From Leptotrichia sp. oral taxon 215 (GTDB taxonomy: Bacteria > Fusobacteriota > Fusobacteriia > Fusobacteriales > Leptotrichiaceae), in contig CAJPML010000060.1 in assembly GCA_905371725.1 (NCBI GenBank), positions 1-6,585 on the forward strand: a stretch of DNA of 6,585 bases. The letters run 5' to 3'. Made by a program: the position numbers and the translations under genes. The stretch's first letter is position 1. Every line of letters starts with the position of its first letter. Positions 6,084 to 6,585 of this stretch are shown here, piece after piece. A model generated the notes under the pieces. That model had not been told where the DNA came from, did no database searches, and saw only the letters and a list, made by a program, of their open reading frames with translations.

Positions 6084-6585
6084 TTGAAATTAGATAAAGA
6101 AAAAATTCTTGCAATGTCTCCAAATGCATCAGCAGTTGCAAATGCAAAAAAGATTTGTAGTAGTGGTTCTTTTGTAAAACTGGCACATTCATCTGATGAT
6201 ACTTTTTATATGGGTGAATGTAAAGGAAATGGAAAATCAAATTATATAGTCTCAGTAGATTTTGTAGATGAAGAAAATCCTGTTATAAGATGTTCTTGTC
6301 CAAGTAGACAATTTCCTTGTAAACATGGATTAGCTTTATTATTTGAAATAGCAGATGAAAAAACATTTGAAGAATGTGAAATACCAGAAGATATATTAGC
6401 AAAAAGAGAAAAGAAAGAAAAGGCAAAAGCTAAGAAAGAAAGTGCTGAGAAAACAGAAGGAACAGAAAAAGAAAAAAAAGCACCTTCAAAGGTATCAAAA
6501 GCTGCTAGAACAAAGAAGATTAATAAACAGATAGAAGGTTTAGATTTAATTAAAAAAATAACATCTCAACTTTTAAAAGTTGGAC
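6084..6585 (+). CDS. SWIM zinc-finger protein (partial, C-terminus outside the window)
   Basis: I read 167 residues from a TTG start; the gene is cut by the right edge. The SWIM finger is Cys70-Ser-Cys72 ... Cys79-Lys-His81 (RCSCPSRQFPCKHGLALLF), the CxC-xn-CxH pattern that binds one zinc and is thought to contact DNA or protein. The preceding part (FYMGECKGNGKSNYIVSVDF, 41-60) matches the N-terminus of a widespread bacterial SWIM family that includes E. coli YehQ-type proteins. In that family the gene often neighbours a MoxR-type AAA ATPase and VWA-domain proteins. After the finger comes an acidic helix (88-106), then a Lys/Glu/Ala-rich linker (106-145), and a more ordered segment begins near 150. 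It has its own promoter and runs opposite to the operon. The function is unproven; a role as a partner of a MoxR-VWA system is inferred from family context, not from this window. Confidence 0.85.
   Translation, partial: MKLDKEKILAMSPNASAVANAKKICSSGSFVKLAHSSDDTFYMGECKGNGKSNYIVSVDFVDEENPVIRCSCPSRQFPCKHGLALLFEIADEKTFEECEIPEDILAKREKKEKAKAKKESAEKTEGTEKEKKAPSKVSKAARTKKINKQIEGLDLIKKITSQLLKVG

Noticed and set aside
6400..6520. A-rich stretch in the SWIM gene as a repeat or frameshift-prone site
   Set aside because: It encodes a Lys/Glu/Ala-rich linker in one uninterrupted frame. I see no exact tandem unit, and the frame stays open to the edge.

Overview
The window is very AT-rich and carries seven leftward genes in a tight row plus one rightward gene cut by the right edge. 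The strong A/T bias, purine-rich Shine-Dalgarno (SD) sites and the style of the proteins suggest a low-GC anaerobe. My best guess is Fusobacteriota, Leptotrichia-like. That is inference from composition and protein style; there is no rRNA or other decisive marker.

Leftward block (about 5945 down to 1). In transcription order it holds a 292-residue membrane protein of unknown function, thymidylate kinase (tmk), histidyl-tRNA synthetase (hisS), a small secreted protein, aspartyl-tRNA synthetase (aspS), a small four-cysteine zinc-ribbon protein, and the start of a PTS EIIB-like protein that runs off the left edge. Gaps are 2 to 44 bases, no terminator-like hairpin is visible between genes, and each gene has its own SD site. 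The simplest reading is one operon driven from a promoter near 5917-5945. It mixes core functions (dTTP supply and charging of tRNA-His and tRNA-Asp) with proteins whose role is not obvious.

Divergent intergenic region (5882-6083). It carries a candidate promoter in each direction, a perfect 13-base inverted repeat whose arms sit in or beside the two promoters, and a 14-base palindrome midway between the arms. This looks like a possible shared control region.

Rightward gene (6084 to the edge). This is the N-terminal part of a SWIM zinc-finger protein, starting at TTG behind a perfect AGGAGG, with a CxC...CxH finger followed by a Lys/Glu/Ala-rich linker. Relatives are often encoded beside MoxR-type AAA ATPase and VWA-domain genes, which would lie outside this window.

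The points most worth a second look are the EIIB-like domain without its phosphorylatable cysteine, the secreted protein between hisS and aspS with foreign-looking leucine codons, the dyad-symmetric divergent control region, and the SWIM gene as a possible edge of a larger system. I found no CRISPR array, tRNA, rRNA, insertion sequence or riboswitch.
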